Assembly: GCF_945859705.1 (NCBI RefSeq)
Contig: NC_079135.1
Coordinates: 120,471,551 to 120,535,550, forward strand
DNA: 64,000 bases
Source of the DNA: Episyrphus balteatus
Taxonomy: Eukaryota > Arthropoda > Insecta > Diptera > Syrphidae
Direction of reading: 5' to 3'
The notes below the pieces were generated by a model. The model did not search any database, was not told the DNA's origin, and saw nothing but the letters and a program-made list of their open reading frames with translations. The translations under genes were made by a program, and so were the position numbers. Shown one piece after another: positions 37,325 to 48,573 of this stretch. The stretch's first letter is position 1, and each line of letters opens with the position of its first letter.

Positions 37325-39047
37325 ATTGATGTGAAAGCTGGATTTTTTTATATGTTGGAAGTTTTTCTTACAGTAATAATGTTGTAGAATCAGGATGTGA
37401 AAGCATTTCTTTCAAAAAACATTTCTAGATTTAGAAAATTGTATTCAAAGTTGAAAAATTATGAAAACTGATGTAAATACGAGTATTTTTTAAATAGTAT
37501 AAAATCAGTTAAATTTTTACTTTTCAAAAAATTTTTGTTTGCAAATATATTAAAAATAAACAGTTTAACAATATCAGTTACAAGTTTAGCGGGAACAAAA
37601 TTTTTTCGATTTTCCATTTTAAGAATACTTATAATTTTCCGGAATTTTGAGTTCAAAAATTGTTTTAACTACTTCCTCTGTTTGCCTCTGTGGGCGGGGA
37701 CTCATATCATATGATAGTGAAATGTGAAAAACGTATTTTCTAAAAAAGCAGATTATAATAAAAAATGGAAAGATTTTTTTTTAAATCATATGTTTTAATA
37801 TGTATTTTGATCCGATGAATTCAAATCTGACGTTAGTTTGAAAATACCTACATATAAAAAAAAAATCTAAAAATACATAAAAATGGACGGTTTTTAACGT
37901 TCTGTGCAATTTATTTAAAATTTTCTGGGGCTTACGAATATTAGATTCACAGCCGTTTGCTGAATCGAAACTTAAGCATTTATGTTCTAAATAAACTCTT
38001 ATGTGGCAGTTTACACAGAGGAAAAAGTAGATAATAGGAGCTTATGTTCAACTTAAATTATTTAAGTTTCGTTTCAGCAAATGGCCCTCAGAGCACAAAC
38101 AAACTAAAATAAAGATATGAGTAAAATTAAAACCTACAAGTTGTTTCTTAAATTTCTTCCTAAGTCTTAAACAATAATTAAGCTTGCAAGAAAATCTTAT
38201 TTTCTGAAACTTTATGAGAAAGAGAGGGGATAGTAAATTGTACTCATTTCTGAGTACAATTCAGTCTAATTTTTCATATAATTTTCTCTCTTTTATATCT
38301 CAAACCCAAACCGTTAGAATGTTGATGGAATGATTCTTCTTTGTTTAACAAGCTTTTTTAAGTTGATGCAAATTAACAACTGTTATCTTTCTAGTCAATG
38401 GTGATGATTATTCAAAGTTTCGATTGAATTCAGCGTGAACATTGGTTTATAAAAATGTCTGTTTTGTTTTCAATTTCGCGATCAGTTTTAGCTGAATTAA
38501 TCATTAAAAAAGAAGAATCGCTTGAATTGTTTTTAAAAAAACATTAGCTATTCGAATCTTATTGAAACCGAAAAAGGGCTCGGCTTGATATATCATAAAG
38601 GAGATAATGACGGTATAATTTATATGGTAGATATACCATGCCAAACAACTCAAGATATCTCAGGCAGTAAAAAAGATATCGAAAAGATTTAAACATGTCT
38701 TGAAAGAAGGAAATCAGTTATTATATTAACCTTAACTAGTTCAGACAATTTTTCTTATAGTAAATAGTAAAAAAAAAACACTTTTTTTTTTGGATTTTCT
38801 AATGGTAATATTTGAAAAACAGAGCTGATTAATTTTGTTATATTTGTATATTTTGGTTACTGCAAGTCACGTTGTCTTCGTTAAATTTCATACAAAAGTA
38901 CTAGTTTTTGACTTTTTTCAACTTAAATAGCCATTTTTCACTATAGTGGGAAGGGCAGTGGGCGGAAATTACTGGTGGATTTATCTTCTTATTTCCTATT
39001 ATTCCTGAAAATTTCATCAAAAACGGTCCAGTAGTTTGGATTTTACG

Positions 39048-39086
39048 GAGTTTTTTCCACTCTCCTATACAAGGTTCCCCACTGTG
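39048..39086 (-). other. 23-RSS-like terminus
   Basis: On the minus strand: CACAGTG, a 23-bp spacer ending agtgg, and AAAAAACTC. The 11-bp spacer difference from the left end corresponds to about one helical turn, as in true 12/23 signal pairs. Confidence 0.8.
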
Positions 39087-39091
39087 CGTCA

Positions 39092-41232
39092 TGTCAATCA
39101 GTGTCAGTGTTTCCCTTTTCATCGGTGTTAGTCCTTATCAATAGCTTCGCTTTATAGGCCCTGTCATTCAAATGTACCTCCGTAAATTCTTCATCATCAA
39201 GTTCTCCCCCAATTTTCTTTCACTCATTGAGGTTGGCTGGTGGGTGTTCCGGGAGAAAAGAAAGTTTTCTTACAATCTCAGGTCTTCGACCCATTGACAT
39301 CCGTATCTAAACTTTCGATTTTCAAAACCTTCGGACACTCAATTTGAATGAGAATTCATTCAACCGCGGAATGTCCTTGTGATGATTGAAAAATAAGACG
39401 TTATGGTGCTTGACATTGCGTGCCTGTTTCAGAAGTTTTTTTTTTTTCAAGTTAAAAAAAATCGCCTCCCTTCAGATTATTTCTTTGATGTCGTTTTTCA
39501 GGGAATATACAAAATTTTTTTTCCAGTAGTTTGAAGTTTCCTCCTTTTCCTTACTTGTCTCTGTATATTAAAAATTAATATTGAACTTTAGCAAGAATTT
39601 TTGCTGTCGATATTGTTCAGTGGCTCTAAAAAGTAGGTACTTTCCAATATAACGAAGAAGCACTTGATATTACCGATGTTCATAAATTCATATTAAACTG
39701 GCCCACGATCAAACAAAACAAGATACAATATGGACAAAAAACCCAATTAAATATTAATTTGTCAAACGTTTTAAAAAAAATCAGTTCTCAGAAAAAAAAA
39801 TATCAAAAAAGGACACATCCGGATTGTCTCGCAGTTCCTCAAATAATGCCATCACTTTGATTTCGGTTGAACTTGATGTTAAATTGAGATTGGTATGTTT
39901 CTTTCTACACACCAACAAATATGATTTCTATGAATGAATCTTCTTTCGCAATATTGCAGATTCAAGAGGTGGAACTTAAACATTTTTTTTTTTGAAATAC
40001 ACACAAAACCGGATGACTACACAAACAGACTATATCACAAAGAACTGGGAATTTTATTTGTTAATTTTCGAGGAAAATTCTGTTCTTCCGATTGCTCTGG
40101 GAAAACTGATGCGTATGGGTTTTCCAATTTTAAAAGTAATTTCAAGGCAATCAAGTTTTCTACTTTGAACACAACTTGTATCGATATGGTTCACTTAATT
40201 TATCTTTTTTTTTTCAAGGCAAAAAGTAAAATTTTTAAAATCTTTCGTTACACGTTGCTAATATCCTTGGAATCCTTTCCCACTTGAAACCATTTAAATT
40301 AAGATGGGATTCTGCACGAATGTTAAAAAACTTATCTTTTTTTATACCTATTTTTCTTCCCATGAAATAAAATAAGAAATTCTATGAGTAATAAAATGTT
40401 CACAAATGACTGAGAAGAGTGTTCATCCTTGTAAATGAGCCGTAAGTCGTTAATTATTTTACAACTTGTAAATGCGTTCTAAGAAATCGTTAAAGCAAAC
40501 TGAATGCCCCAAAGGACATTTTTGTGAAAATGTAGGCTTATGTTGTCGTTAATTAAACTTATCACTGCCATTTTGTGTTCTTTTTTTTTTTTTCTTTATG
40601 CTTCTTTCAAGACCCAGAACTTTTGTTCATTTTGATGATGATAGATAATGCTTTTTTTGGGGGGATGAAATAAAATCTAAATAAATCACTAACATTGATG
40701 GAACAGCATTTTTAATGGAGACGACATCTTTTTTAAGGATTCTCAATAAAATGATAAGTAGCTTGTTGGTCGAAATACTTTAAGAAGTTTTTTTTTATTT
40801 TTTGTTGAAATAGGTTTAATTTTGTAATAATGAACTATTGAGTATTATTTTTTTTTGGTTTTATGTCTCTTGGGAAATTTGAGTAGAGAAAAAAGGAGAT
40901 TCGTAAGATTCCGGTTAAGGGTTTAAATATTTCAAATTATGACATAAATTCCATTTTTACTTTCATCCTCAATATCTTTTTTTTTTTTTCATTTACAAAA
41001 CAATTCCAACTATTCAAATATATTTATAAAAAATCTATATAAAAAGGTTAAGATACCTTTCAAGAATTCCCTAAGCCTAAGAAATCAAATAAAAAGATCA
41101 AATATCCAAATACCTTTCAATGCTTATAATATTTACTATATCCCTATACATATCAAAATAAAAACTAAACAAATATATTTGACAGACAATCCCTAACTCA
41201 TTTTTATATTTATTTTCTTTTTTTATTTGCAG
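39092..41232 (+). other. Presumed Vav intron 1 sequence
   Basis: No exon is recognised. A 117-codon + frame at 39934-40287 shows no domain and is about what chance allows. The stretch ends in the acceptor ttttatttgcag (41221-41232) before the Vav exon. The first half of the CH domain was not found here or further left. Confidence 0.4.
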
Positions 41233-41414
41233 TTCCTTTGTTGTAAGAACATAAAACTCTTCCTAGATGTATGCAAAAACCACTTTGGCATCCGTGAGTC
41301 GGATTTATTTGAACCGACAATGCTCTATGATTTGACTAATTTTCATCGAGTGCTCATCACATTGTCAAAGCTATCGCACTGCCGTAAAGTACAACAACTT
41401 CATCCGGACATTGA
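41233..41414 (+). CDS. Vav: Vav guanine-nucleotide exchange factor, internal exon (second half of CH domain)
   Basis: Vav proteins are Rho/Rac exchange factors regulated by tyrosine phosphorylation. They act downstream of receptor tyrosine kinases and other membrane receptors. This exon reads FLCCKNIKLFLDVCKNHFGI at its start and contains the ESDLFEPTMLYDLTNFHRVL core, ending HPDIE. The pattern FLC.KNI..FL..C...FG.....LFE...L.D...F..V..TLS is the conserved second half of the Vav CH domain. The exon starts in phase 0 after gcag and ends after two bases of a codon at the strong donor gtaagt. It joins in frame to 48499. The CH N-terminal exon lies further left and was not found. Confidence 0.93.
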
Positions 41415-41621
41415 GTAAGTAAACAGAAAAAAATAGAATATAGAATTAGTACACTCCGCATCATGTATTTTAAGACAGGTTGTTTTATTTTATAAGTTAA
41501 TTTTAGAAAAAAAATTGTAATAATCAGAAAAAATTGAAACACTTTTTTTTAAGCTTAAGGCTTATACCAATAATTTTCTTCGTGACGTTGTCGATTCCTC
41601 ACAAGAGACAGTATTCTAAAA

Positions 41622-42624
41622 AAAATAAATTGCACGACTGGGGTCGCACGTACTTGCTCTTATGCTTAAAGTAACTATAATGTTAAAGCTTATTATTCAA
41701 GAAATTTAAAATTTGATATTTTTAAGAAATTTCATAAGTAGTATAAAAAAATTAAATCTGTTTTTATAATTAATAAAACTCCGTTTTAAAATATCTTAAA
41801 AAAAAAAACAAATATGCCATTTTATTTCTCGTATAAAAAGGTATTTTTAGAAAAAAAATTTTGAAAATTGTAGGAGCCGTTTTTTAAAAAAATAATTTTT
41901 TATATATAAAAATTTTTTAACATTTTTCAAAAAAAAAGTTGGTATGCCATTTTGAAGAAATAATTAATTTACACATAAAAACTAAATTTCAAAATTTTTC
42001 ATTGATCCGTTTTCAAAAAATTGATTTTTCAAAAAAAAAATTTGAAATATTTTTTAAAAAACCAAAAATGCGTTTTTTGAAAATTTTCTAAAATTTTAAT
42101 ATTATCTTTACTTACACACTTTTGTATAAAAATTTTCATTTAAATCGGGTTAATTTTGTACGAGATATTCAGAAACGAAAAAAACCGTTCTATGACAGGT
42201 ACCGTTAATAACGGTACAAAAAATATTTTTTTTATTTAAAAAGTTGGCCCTTATGTGTAGTACTACACACAAAAATTTTAATCAAAATCGTTAGAGCCGT
42301 TTTTGAAAAAAATTACCTTTTCTATTTCCGTTATATGGCAGGTACCGTTAGTTTTGGTCATAAAAAAAAATTTCAATTTCCCCTCTAGGGAATCACCAAA
42401 AACTGCTAACTACCAAGTTTGAAGAAAATCACTTCACTCGTTTAGGCTGCAGCTCCAGATAGAGACAGACACACAGACAGACAGACAGACAGACAGACAG
42501 AATTGCCGGACCCACTTTTTTGGCATTCTCCATCATCGTAATGTCATGTAAAATTGTTATCTCGAGTTCGATTTTTTTTACGAATCCTAAACTTGCCCTA
42601 TAGTACCTATATCGCAAGTAAAAA
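41622..42624. mobile_element. 1-kb dispersed element, copy 2 (inverted relative to 17050)
   Basis: It begins aaataaattgcacgactggg and ends with the hairpin acttgccctatagtacctatatcgcaagt followed by aaaa. It aligns along its whole length with the reverse complement of 17050-18043. The 126-codon minus frame at 42429-42809 is an artefact running through its ACAG microsatellite. Confidence 0.7.
42463..42501. repeat. ACAG tetranucleotide microsatellite
   Basis: About nine ACAG-type units with one ACAC interruption, inside the 1-kb element. The equivalent tract at 17174 is shorter. Confidence 0.9.
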
Positions 42625-42629
42625 TATCT

Positions 42630-42700
42630 AGACAGTGAACGCTGGATTTGAACCCAGAACCTCTGGCGTGACCTTCCATTGCACTCACAATCAAGCAAAT
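42630..42700 (-). repeat. tRNA-like fragment, possible SINE head
   Basis: On the minus strand the sequence ggttctgggttcaaatccag matches the T-arm/B-box pattern GGTTC-AATCC of tRNA-derived pol III promoters. An A-box-like gagtgcaatgg lies about 35 bp upstream of it. A full cloverleaf with matched acceptor stem could not be drawn, so this is not called as a tRNA gene. It directly abuts the end of the 1-kb element. Confidence 0.4.
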
Positions 42701-44627
42701 TTTTCAGACAAAAAATGGTCAATTTGCAAATTACACTCGACTCCCTCAAAGTCGAACTCAATCTAAGTTGAATTTCCCTCTTACTCGAATTTTTTCCACC
42801 ATTTTCCATAAAAAAATTTGAAGAAAAAAGAATATATTAACCCCCCTAACTCGAACCAATTTTCGTGTCCCCTGAACTGTAGTACCTTTGGGAAAAGGAA
42901 TGTTGTGTATTTAACCGGTTTCTATGTATGTGGGCATGTATGTTCCTCTATAACTTCTTAACTATTTATCGTAATTTGATAAATGAGGTATCGTTGGAAG
43001 CATTTTGCTTGTCCGCTGGTTATAGGTTATGTAACGTTCTCTAATACGACAACCTCTAGAAGCAAAAATCATTATTTGACAAAGTTCCACTGTACATCAA
43101 AAATTAGTTCATGGCGATTACTTCTACTAGATGACGCTATATTAGTTAATTTGAGTCATCGGACAAGCGAGACCCTTTAAAAATACAATTTGACTGAACT
43201 CATCATAATCCTAAAAATATTTGAAAAGTTTGTAGATTTTTCACCAATTTTTAGAACGAAATCAACAAAAAATATTCTTTTTTTTTTGTGGAAAAGTTGA
43301 ACATTAACTCGGATCAGGATTTTTGCTTTAGTTTTTGTGTTACAAAAAAAAACAACTTTTGAAATCAAACTCAATTATTGAGTAGTTAAGAAAAAAATTG
43401 AAGAAAATTTACTTCTTTTTTGTTTTTAATAAGAACATAGAACATTGCTTAATTTGGGTTCGATATAGAACTTAACGTTTTAAAACAAAACTTTATTTGT
43501 ATTTGCTTATTTTCATTCTCCACCAAAGTTTACGTACTTACTTTGGTAAAGTAATTATGTGGTGGTCCCAAGAGAAAAGTTTGCTTTACCAAAAAAACAT
43601 CTTACCCAACATTAAATACATAATTAAAAAGCAAATAACATGATAAATGCTTTCTCCAAGTTGAGATGGTTATGGAGAAAACAGTTCGTTGTTTCAGTTG
43701 ATTTCTGTTAATATATTTAAGTATAAATTATGCAAAAGATGTTCTCAAGAACAAAGTTTTCTTTCCACAAGATTGTTATATAGAAGAATAGATTTTCATT
43801 GTGTTTTTCTTATTTAGCAAAAATATTTTCTTTAATGTAAGATGCTTAATAGAGCATTCCATATATGCTCACGTACACACAAGATAAACTACTTTTACTC
43901 GTATCTTATTCTAAGATGTCTATAGTTTTAGATACATAAATAAGTGAACATTTCGTGTTGTAATTTTATTGAATATTTTATGCATTAATCTTTTGTTAAG
44001 CATAAATAGAAAAAAAGCCGTCGAGTAAATCAATACTCTTAATTTATTGTTGTTAACTATGTATCCTTGAAGTGTATTAAGTGAAAACCAAAGTTCACTG
44101 TGGTGTATGCGTAACATTTTTTTGTTTACAAATTTTTTTGTTGGTTAAGAAACAATTATCTTTTGCTAAACAAAACAACACTGATTGACACTTGTAGAAG
44201 AAAGAAATTGGATTTAGCTGGTTGAAAAACTCATCACTCTTAATGTTAACCGTTTAAGCGGTTGCTGTTATGCTTCTTTGTTTGCGAAACCTTAGGAAAA
44301 TTTACTGAAACATACTGTTTTGGAGAGCATTGTTAAGTCTCTTAACCAAACAATGTTTGCAAACAAGAAAGGAATATTCCAGCCCATATGGAAAAAAACC
44401 AATCAAGAATGACTAAAAAAACGTGTCCGATTTCGTATCACCGGATGATAGGCCAGCTAGTAGTCTCAATTTCAACCCTTTGAATATCATGTTGTGGTCC
44501 GTGTCAGGAGGAAACTTACCACAGAAATAATGAGTCTTTGAAGGGAGCCCTTGTCTGAGCTGTTGATAACTTTGCGATGAAAGTAGTCTGTACTACTACT
44601 TAAGCAAAAGGCGGTAATTTTAAATAC
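42701..44627. other. Non-coding intronic stretch
   Basis: No exon or bounded element is seen within this part of the Vav intron. Confidence 0.4.
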
Positions 44628-44853
44628 AGTACATTCTCGATTAACGTTACTCGCAGTTTTTGAACAGTCAACACTTTTTCAATAAGTGTTAAATTCTGGT
44701 CACTTCATCGAATTTTTGTATTGAAAGTTGCACTTATGGAGTCAATTTTTGTAGAAGAGTTGCGATTACTGCGTCAACAATGGTAAAAATTGAGGTTTTG
44801 CGAACATCGAGGAGTTGCGTGAATCGAGAGTTGCGATATTCGAGAACGTACTG
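44628..44853. mobile_element. pogo/Tigger-like MITE
   Basis: The ends are CAGTACATTCTCGATTAACG and, inverted, CAGTACGTTCTCGAATATCG. TA lies on both sides (44626-44627 and 44854-44855). A CAGTA terminus with a TA duplication fits the pogo/Tigger branch of Tc1/mariner elements. It is 226 bp. Internally, agttgcg-type motifs recur several times. Confidence 0.65.
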
Positions 44854-45149
44854 TAAAACTTTTTAATACATATGTTTTTAATTTGGTGTAAGTTTTTATT
44901 TGTATCATTATTTATTACTAGACTAGAAGATTGAGAATAGCACCAGTTTAATGTGTATCACCCCTAGATTCAGCACTGGTACTACACACTGATTAAATTT
45001 GGTGCTCTTCAAAAGAGTCATATGTATTTGCAAATGTTTTTGGTAACTAACCTAAATTTAAGGGAAGACGGACTAGAAGTTTTAAAAGTAAAAGTAACAG
45101 CAAAAATGAACTGTGTTGCTCTTAGAATTATAAATCGTTTTTGAGAGAG

Positions 45150-46661
45150 TAGTACAGGAAAGATAGACTTTTTCGTGGAACGAAATACAGGACGGCTGAT
45201 TTTTTCAAATCTGAGAGAAGGGTACTAGAAAAGCTTAACTCCTGGTTTTCGGGAGGCCAACCCCCTGGTGAAATCCACCATTTTGAAAAACGCGAATTGG
45301 TCTATATCTACTTAACTACTGGTTTGACCGAATAAGTTACTTAACCAAAGTTGTAGTTAATATAATTAACTTTTCTTGTGCATTCACTGTTTTTTAGCGA
45401 GGACAACAATTTTTAGGTTATGTCGTTTTATTTTTTATTTTTTCGGTTTTTTAATTTTTCTTAGTCACTGTGATAGCTACATAATTTTTTATCATCACTA
45501 AAGTTGTAGAGCATCAGATTTCCATTAATTTGGTATACTTTTGAAGATTATAAGACTTTTCAAACCAAAGATACCGAACTTTAAAGAGTAATCCCTCTCA
45601 ATATCTTCAAACACTATACTAATATGTTTTTCCATAAGGTATGAAAAGAAGGCTTTATCGTGTACGTTATGTAAAAACAAGACAAATTTGATATGAGTGG
45701 GAGTGTGTTTCCCATTATTAAGGTGGGTCGGGCAATTTCCTCTAAATATTAATTTAATATTAAAAGAACAAAAAATAATGTTAAAACTTACAATAATGTG
45801 GCATAAATATTTTGTTTTAAGTCAAACATCCAACTTTTATGATGCTAAAAAATTATGTAACTATCATAAGGACTGAGAAAAATTAAAAAAACCGAAAAAA
45901 TAAAAAATAAAAAATAAAACGACATAACCTCAAAAGTGTTGTTCTGGATGAAAAACTGTGAATGCACAAGAAAAGAGATTTATACTACCTATAACTTTGG
46001 TTTAGTTACTTATTCAGTCAAGCCAATAATTAAGTAGATATAGACCGATTCGCGTTTTTCAAAATGGCGGTTTTCGCCAGGGGGTTGGCGTCCCGAAAAC
46101 CTGGACTTCAGCTTTTCTAATACCCATCTTACAGATTTTAAAAAAAAACAGAGTTCCTATATTTCTTTCCACAAAATGCCTGTTTTTTACTAAATTTCCC
46201 GTACTAAAACTATAGTTTTCAGATCAATAACTTTCGAATCATACATCGCATGACTTTAAAAAATATACCAAATTATTTGAAATTTGATGGTCTATAACTT
46301 TTACTGTTTAAGAAATTATTTAACTATTACCGAGAATAATAAAAAGTTTAAAAAAGCCGAAAAAAAATAAAAACAACATAAGCTCAAAACTATTGCCCGC
46401 TTAAAAGAATAATGTATCACAAAGAAAAAGATAATTAAATTTCCAAGAACTTTGATCTGATAACCATTTCTCTAGGACCAATAGTTTTAGAGATACAGAT
46501 AGATTCGCGTTTTTTCAAAATGGCGGATTTCGCCAGGGGGTTGCCGACCCGAAAACCAGGACTTAAGCTTTTCTAATACCCCTCTTTCAGATTTGAAAAA
46601 TTCAGCCGTCCTGTATTTCGTTCCACAACATACCTCTTTTTTTACTAACTTTCCTGTACTA
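45150..46661. mobile_element. 1.5-kb inverted-repeat element with a third internal arm
   Basis: The ends are tagtacaggaaa and tttcctgtacta. The left segment with the cgggaggccaaccccctgg and cgcgaattggtctatatcta blocks (45240-45320) has two inverted counterparts, at 46030-46110 and 46490-46570. Both of those read aaaatggcgg and cgccagggggttg. The gaacgaaatacaggacggct block near 45180 pairs with agccgtcctgtatttcgttc near 46605. No transposase frame and no clear target duplication are seen. Confidence 0.6.
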
Positions 46662-47244
46662 GAGAAAAAATTTTGATTTTCCCCTTAGCAAGCGAAACAG
46701 ATTTGGCTGATATATTTCCAAAATTGTAGGAAGTGCTTCAGTTAAAGCAAAAAGTGTTACTTTTAGCCCCGCTCTCCCCTACTTGCATTTGTACTTTTAG
46801 ACATTTGAAACAATATTTCAAAAGCTTTATGAGAATAATCAGTTTATTCTAGATTTAAATCAGTGCCATTGATGCACTAAAAAACATCTACTTTTGAATG
46901 CAAGTGATTTCTAAGCTCATAAATTTAAAAGTTCAGCAACATTGCATCTGATCAACTGAAAGTCGATCCGTTAGAATTTTTGTATGTTTGTTAATTGGCG
47001 TATTAATGATATTGTTCAAGTGTAAAATTTTGGATTTTTTTAAATTTTTTGTTTGGAAAGATGAATGCAAAATATGCATTTATAGTAAAATTTGCATAGC
47101 CCTGAAGATTCAATGTTTCATTTCATAATTTTTTCTTTCATAATTCTGATTACAACGAGTATGCACTTTGAGCTTGTTTTGTGTTCTAACAACATTCTAA
47201 AAATTATCTTCATTTGGGTTATTTAAAAAAAGTTCTGCCAAATA

Positions 47245-48094
47245 CAATGGTCGGAAAAAGTATTTTGACAAAATGAACATTTTTCTAACTGATGAGAATA
47301 ATCTGTAACGGTTAAACATAAAATAAGTAAGTTGACGGTTATTTATTAAGTATATTATGGTGAATCTCATAATGGTCAATGTCAGTCATATAGTTGGTAT
47401 TATGCTTCGAGGCTGCATTTTTTGTATAAAAAGTACTAATTTTTGAGGGAAAAAAATATTTTGACAAACGTTCTTTTTCAACGTTGGTAAGGTAAGGTAT
47501 TTTACGTGTTTCAAGCACGTATAAAACTGACTGACTTGTTAAGGCCCCGATTTGTAAAAAATTGGGAAAAACGGCGGAACTTAACATTGAAATTAGTGCA
47601 TCTTCTGTTGCAAGTCGTAATTTCGGTGTGTCTGTTGAAAAATCTGTGGAGAACTGAATTTATCACGGGAAACTACAAATTACCAAATATGAAAACACAA
47701 AAATATAATTATACAATATTATACTATTCAAAATTTACCATAAATGGACAAAAAATGAAAAAAATGCACTAAAAAAAATAGACTCATTTTGAAGAATTCA
47801 CTTTAAATCGGGGATTGACTCTAAAAAGTCTGAATTTGGAAATGCCATTCTTTCATCAAAAACTTTGTTGCAAAAGTACCCTTTGCATTGAGCTCGAAGA
47901 AGACAATTTTACCATGTTTATGGGAAGATAATACAGTATTTATCTCATAAAGCAAAAATCGAAAATAAAAGAATGAAAAAAGCATACCAATATGTTCCTT
48001 TGAGAAACTTACTTATTTTATGTTTAACCGTTACAGATTATTCTCATCAGTTAGAAAAATGTTCATTTTGTCAAAATACTTTTTCCGACTGTTG
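47245..48094. mobile_element. Tc1/mariner-like element with long terminal inverted repeats
   Basis: The ends are CAATGGTCGGAAAAAGTATT and, inverted, CAACAGTCGGAAAAAGTATT. The match continues inward for about 80 bp, through acggttaaacataaaataagt. TA flanks both sides (47243-47244 and 48095-48096). The centre (47500-47680) has a frame reading RPRFVKNWEKRRNLTLKL and an alternative frame with APICKKLGKTAELN. These may be remnants of a transposase N-terminus, but I cannot match them confidently. Confidence 0.7.
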
Positions 48095-48498
48095 TAATAT
48101 TTAAATGCTTTGATAACTGCTCAATTTTTTATTTAAGGTTATTTAAAACAAGAGACGAGGAAGAAAAGTGTGCAATATATAATTTCAAGTAAACATTTAA
48201 TAATGCAATAAAGCTGAAAAGCATTTAAGCCGGGTCAATTATTCATGGATTACTGTATATTTATTTCAATTTTACGTAAAATATTTAATAAAACAATTTC
48301 TTTTATTTATTTTTGTTCAGAATCCCCACAAAACTTTATTTTTTTTATTTTATTTTTAATCAAAAATGATGCGGAGTGTACAATGATTTAACAACTGTGT
48401 GACTGTGACACAATGTCAACATCCATATCTTTCAAACATACAAACATATCTCTACCTACAATATAACCATTTTTCAATCTATTATTCCACTCTTCCAG

Positions 48499-48573
48499 AG
48501 GATTTAACATTCAACTGTCGCACACGGAGAGAAGTCATTCGGATGAGGCCATCTACAAGGACCTGCATTCAAC
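48499..48573 (+). CDS. Vav: Vav, small internal exon after the CH domain
   Basis: Spliced after 41414, the join gives HPDIE-GFNIQLSHTERSHSDEAIYKDLHS. The SHSDEAIYKDL stretch is the first tyrosine motif of the acidic region that follows the CH domain. The acceptor is cttccag and the first base completes the Glu codon. The alternative AG two bases later gives an immediate stop, so 48499 is chosen. The exon ends after two bases of a Thr codon at the donor gtgagt. The apparent 60-codon open frame through here in another register is an artefact. Confidence 0.93.

Larger units (their letters stand above)
37297..39086. mobile_element. Transib-like element with 12-RSS and 23-RSS ends
   Basis: The left end is heptamer CACAGTG (37297-37303), a 12-bp spacer and nonamer AAAAAACTC (37316-37324). 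The right end, read on the minus strand, is CACAGTG (39086-39080), a 23-bp spacer (39079-39057) and the same nonamer AAAAAACTC (39056-39048). CGTCA flanks both sides (37292-37296 and 39087-39091) as a 5-bp duplication. Transib elements, the relatives of RAG1, make 5-bp duplications and have termini resembling V(D)J recombination signals. The heptamer equals the RSS consensus, and the nonamer matches ACAAAAACC at 6 of 9 positions. The 1790-bp body has no transposase frame and includes a small internal inverted repeat (cagccgtttgctgaatcgaaac near 37951 versus gtttcgtttcagcaaatggc near 38067). It would be non-autonomous. Confidence 0.8.
41415..48498 (+). other. Vav: Vav intron (7084 bp) filled with mobile elements
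   Basis: Donor gtaagt and acceptor cactcttccag. It contains the 1-kb element copy (41622-42624), a tRNA-like fragment, a pogo-like MITE (44628-44853), a 1.5-kb inverted-repeat element (45150-46661) and a mariner-like element (47245-48094). The remaining stretches, including 42700-44620, show no exon. Confidence 0.8.

Noticed and set aside
39934..40287. 117-codon + strand open frame upstream of Vav
   Set aside because: No domain, low-complexity Phe/Lys content, and about one frame of this length is expected by chance in 64 kb of such AT-rich DNA.
12207..41232. Exon for the first half of the Vav CH domain
   Set aside because: Looked for a Trp-rich frame ending in phase 0 at a good donor; none found, so it is probably outside the window or too short to see.
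42614..42632. CTAG after the hairpin as a Helitron 3' end
   Set aside because: The other copy (17050) lacks CTAG at this place and the base after it is A, not T, so the rule is not met.
42429..42809. 126-codon minus-strand open frame
   Set aside because: It runs through the ACAG microsatellite (giving SVCLSVCLCVCL) and across the end of a repeat; it is an artefact of repeat composition.
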